This document shows positions 5,196 through 6,894 of a stretch of 6,894 bases of DNA, piece after piece. Source of the DNA: Verrucomicrobiota bacterium. Its GTDB lineage: Bacteria; Verrucomicrobiota; Verrucomicrobiia; Chthoniobacterales; JAFAMB01. Below the pieces are notes generated by a model. That model was not told the origin of the DNA. It worked only from the letters and a program-made list of their open reading frames with translations, and ran no database searches. The translations under genes were made by a program, and so were the position numbers. The stretch covers positions 1 through 6,894 of the forward strand of contig JAFAXJ010000337.1 of assembly GCA_019241095.1 (NCBI GenBank). Reading direction: 5' to 3'. Within the stretch, counting starts at the first letter, position 1; each line of letters starts with the position of its first letter.

Positions 5196-6041
5196 TCAAA
5201 CTTTTAAACTCTTCAGGAAATGCAACCCTTCGGTCGCAAGCTGTTCGGGTGAGTCGGCAAGCTTACGCCATATACAGCAGAGCTTCGCTATGCGTTCCAT
5301 ACTAGGATCGAAGGATTCGATGGTAACAACGCCCTGGTAATTTACTTCATTCAGCGCTTCGAAAAAAGCCTGCCACGGGACCTGACCTCGTCCTGGGATT
5401 CCTCGCTGGTTTTCGCACGCGTGCACGTACCCGAGCAGCGGCCCAGCTTGACGTACCGAACCCACGAAGTCATCCTCCTCGCGAATCATATGAAAACTGT
5501 CCAGATGAATCTTTACGTTAGGATAACCCACCTCTTTGATGAACCGGACAGCATCAGCCGCGATGTTGATGAAATGCGATTCGAACCGGTTAATGACTTC
5601 AATCGCAAGCGTTAGACCAGGCGCTCGCCGCCGCGCGTAATCAGCAATCTTCTGAAAATTCTCTACTCCCCATTTCCATTCCTCTTCGGAACGCATGCGA
5701 CCAGTCAGATAGCCCCAGGAACAGTAATTCACGCCACCAAAAATCCTCGCCCCAGCTTCATTGCTCAGGTCAACTAATCGCTGCGCCAGCTCAACTCCAG
5801 CTTTTCGAATTACCGGATCTGGAGAAATGGTGTTGGCATTTTCGGGCATCCCAATTTCTGTGATGATTTCTAAATCGAGCTCAGCCGCACGCTGCCGTAC
5901 GCGCTTCGCGGGAAAGTTCTCATAATCGAAAGGAACGATATCCATTGCATCGAAACCCATCTCCTTTGCTTTATCGAGTAAGGGAAGTTCACGTTCTGTG
6001 AAGGTTTCGCTAAATAATAGAGAGTGAATACCAAATTTCAT
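5196..6041 (-). CDS. ketose 3-epimerase-like TIM-barrel protein (sugar phosphate isomerase/epimerase superfamily)
   Basis: From the ATG at 6041 the protein has 281 residues, close to the roughly 290 usual for D-tagatose/D-psicose 3-epimerases. The AP_endonuc_2-type barrel carries every residue expected of that family. The metal ligands are Glu148 (in IEVINRFE), Asp181 (in HLDSFHM), His207 (in YVHACENQR) and Glu242 (in TIESFDP). Substrate-contact residues are Glu154, His184 and Arg213. Their spacings equal those of the Agrobacterium D-psicose 3-epimerase as I remember it (E150, E156, D183, H186, H209, R215, E244). The likely reaction is C3 epimerisation of a ketose with a divalent metal, in the cytoplasm. 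The actual sugar cannot be read from sequence, and hydroxypyruvate isomerase or inositol-pathway relatives share the fold. An upstream TTG at 6065 would add eight residues. The ATG is preferred because MKFGIHS matches the usual barrel start. There is no clear ribosome site. Confidence 0.85.
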   Translation of the reverse strand: MKFGIHSLLFSETFTERELPLLDKAKEMGFDAMDIVPFDYENFPAKRVRQRAAELDLEIITEIGMPENANTISPDPVIRKAGVELAQRLVDLSNEAGARIFGGVNYCSWGYLTGRMRSEEEWKWGVENFQKIADYARRRAPGLTLAIEVINRFESHFINIAADAVRFIKEVGYPNVKIHLDSFHMIREEDDFVGSVRQAGPLLGYVHACENQRGIPGRGQVPWQAFFEALNEVNYQGVVTIESFDPSMERIAKLCCIWRKLADSPEQLATEGLHFLKSLKV

Positions 6042-6254
6042 TGAATACAGGTGGATTAAGATCAAAGACTAAGCAGCTTTTTCTTATGCGGCCGCAAACT
6101 GATCAAGCCTTCAGTAAACTGGAACTATGAATTTTGGCGATTAGCCCCTGGTCCTTCATCCCGTACTCAATTTATTTTTGAACCTTGTCATGAGGTGCAT
6201 TTTTTTAGCGGTCTTGCTCGCATCGATATCACGAAATTGCTAATGGTTTCCTGA
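6042..6254. promoter_or_regulatory. divergent control region between the epimerase and permease genes
   Basis: This 213-bp stretch must hold promoters for both divergent genes. A TTGTCA at 6185-6190 resembles a -35 box for the permease, but no good -10 follows at normal spacing. A TGCGGCCGCA palindrome lies at 6087-6096. I see no purine-riboswitch core ahead of the permease gene, though such elements control purine transporters in Firmicutes. A four-codon ATG-to-TGA frame (6243-6254) abuts the permease ATG (TGAATG), probably by chance. Confidence 0.4.
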
Positions 6255-6894
6255 ATGCTTCAACGACTTTTCAGTTTACGAGAAAACAGAACGACGCCGT
6301 TACGCGAAATTGTTGCCGGTTTAACCACGTTCGCGGCGATGGCCTATATTTTGGCTGTTAATCCTTTGATTCTTTCCACGACTGGCATGGATAAAGGTGC
6401 GCTGATAACCGCAACCGGGCTAGCATCGGCTGTGATGACGTCCATTATGGCGATAGCTACAAATTATCCTATCGCACTAGCTCCAGGAATGGGATTAAAC
6501 GCGTTTTTCGCTTTTACTATTTGTGCAGCGAAAGGAATACCTTGGCCAGCTGCGCTGGGTTTGGTGTTCTATGGAGGGCTTATTTTTCTTCTTCTCTCCG
6601 TTACAGGATTGCGCAAGGTGATTATAGAAGCCATTCCCCTGGATCTCAAGATGGCTATCACTTCCGGCATCGGCTTTTTCATAGCGTTTATAGGTCTGAA
6701 AAATGGTGGTGTAATCGTTTCCAGTCCTGCAACGTTTGTGACGTTAGGCGACTTGTCAAAGCCGGCCCCATTACTTGTTTTGTTTGGAATCATCGGAGCA
6801 GCAATCCTGGTAACTAGGGGATTCCCCGCCGCCATCATCGTGACTATCATCGTTTTGACGATAGTCGGCCTTTTTGTACCTACCGGCACAGGTG
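6255..6894 (+). CDS. AzgA-type purine (adenine/guanine/hypoxanthine) permease, NCS2 family, cut by the window end
   Basis: The first 213 codons are present and the gene runs off the right edge. Full members have about 430-450 residues, so roughly half is seen. Family hallmarks occur in order: FSLRENRTTPLREIVAGLTTF (about 6-26), AYILAVNPLILSTTGMDKGA (30-49), NYPIALAPGMGLNAFFAF (70-87), the IP-LDLKMAITSGIGFFIAFIGLKNGG stretch (127-152), and hydrophobic helices throughout. It should sit in the inner membrane and import purine bases by proton symport. This family (COG2252) is distinct from the xanthine/uracil branch of NCS2. ATG 6255 is chosen because it gives the canonical FSLREN N-terminus and an in-frame TGA lies directly upstream. 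No ribosome site is evident. It is divergent from the ketose epimerase gene, so shared regulation is possible but not shown. Confidence 0.92.
   Translation, partial: MLQRLFSLRENRTTPLREIVAGLTTFAAMAYILAVNPLILSTTGMDKGALITATGLASAVMTSIMAIATNYPIALAPGMGLNAFFAFTICAAKGIPWPAALGLVFYGGLIFLLLSVTGLRKVIIEAIPLDLKMAITSGIGFFIAFIGLKNGGVIVSSPATFVTLGDLSKPAPLLVLFGIIGAAILVTRGFPAAIIVTIIVLTIVGLFVPTGTG

Noticed and set aside
6087..6096. TGCGGCCGCA palindrome containing a NotI site
   Set aside because: Several 10-bp palindromes are expected by chance in 6.9 kb, and nothing suggests a cloning junction or a functional site.

Overview
The window reads as a piece of a moderate-GC (a little under half G+C by eye) Gram-negative-type bacterial genome or large plasmid. 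A DUF4388 domain fused through a membrane helix to a formylglycine-generating-enzyme-like domain is a combination I associate with soil and deep-branching bacteria such as Acidobacteriota. That placement is a guess, and no marker gene fixes the taxon. Shine-Dalgarno signals are weak or absent before most starts.

Layout. Bases 1-152 hold no supported gene. 153-1397 (minus) encodes the DUF4388/TM/FGE-like protein, with a perfect inverted repeat just upstream. 1410-1682 is intergenic and contains a possible 46-codon small ORF with a good ribosome site. It leads into 1683-2162 (plus), a coiled-coil protein with a C-terminal membrane anchor. Facing it is 2231-3262 (minus), a secreted or N-anchored two-domain beta protein of unknown function that recalls VirB9/TraN conjugation proteins in outline. 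Its upstream AT-rich region carries three TTGTAAA-type sites over a plausible promoter. 3263-3859 has no convincing gene. 3860-4309 (minus) is an unrecognised helical protein. It diverges from 4379-5134 (plus), a clear Rep_3-type replication initiator. Their 69-bp divergent region contains a TTGACG box and a 12-bp perfect palindrome. Convergent to rep is 5196-6041 (minus), a ketose 3-epimerase-like TIM barrel with its complete active site. Diverging from that, 6255 to the window end (plus) is the N-terminal half of an AzgA-type purine permease.

Interpretation. The right end (epimerase, permease) is ordinary metabolic and transport gene content. The middle (about 1.56-5.13 kb) looks like accessory DNA: a plasmid-type initiator, its divergent unknown partner, a membrane-anchored coiled coil and a possible conjugation-like secreted protein, each with its own small control region rather than one operon. 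It could be an integrated plasmid relic or part of a plasmid or secondary replicon carrying metabolic genes. The window alone does not decide which. No tRNA, rRNA, CRISPR array, transposase or strong intrinsic terminator was found.
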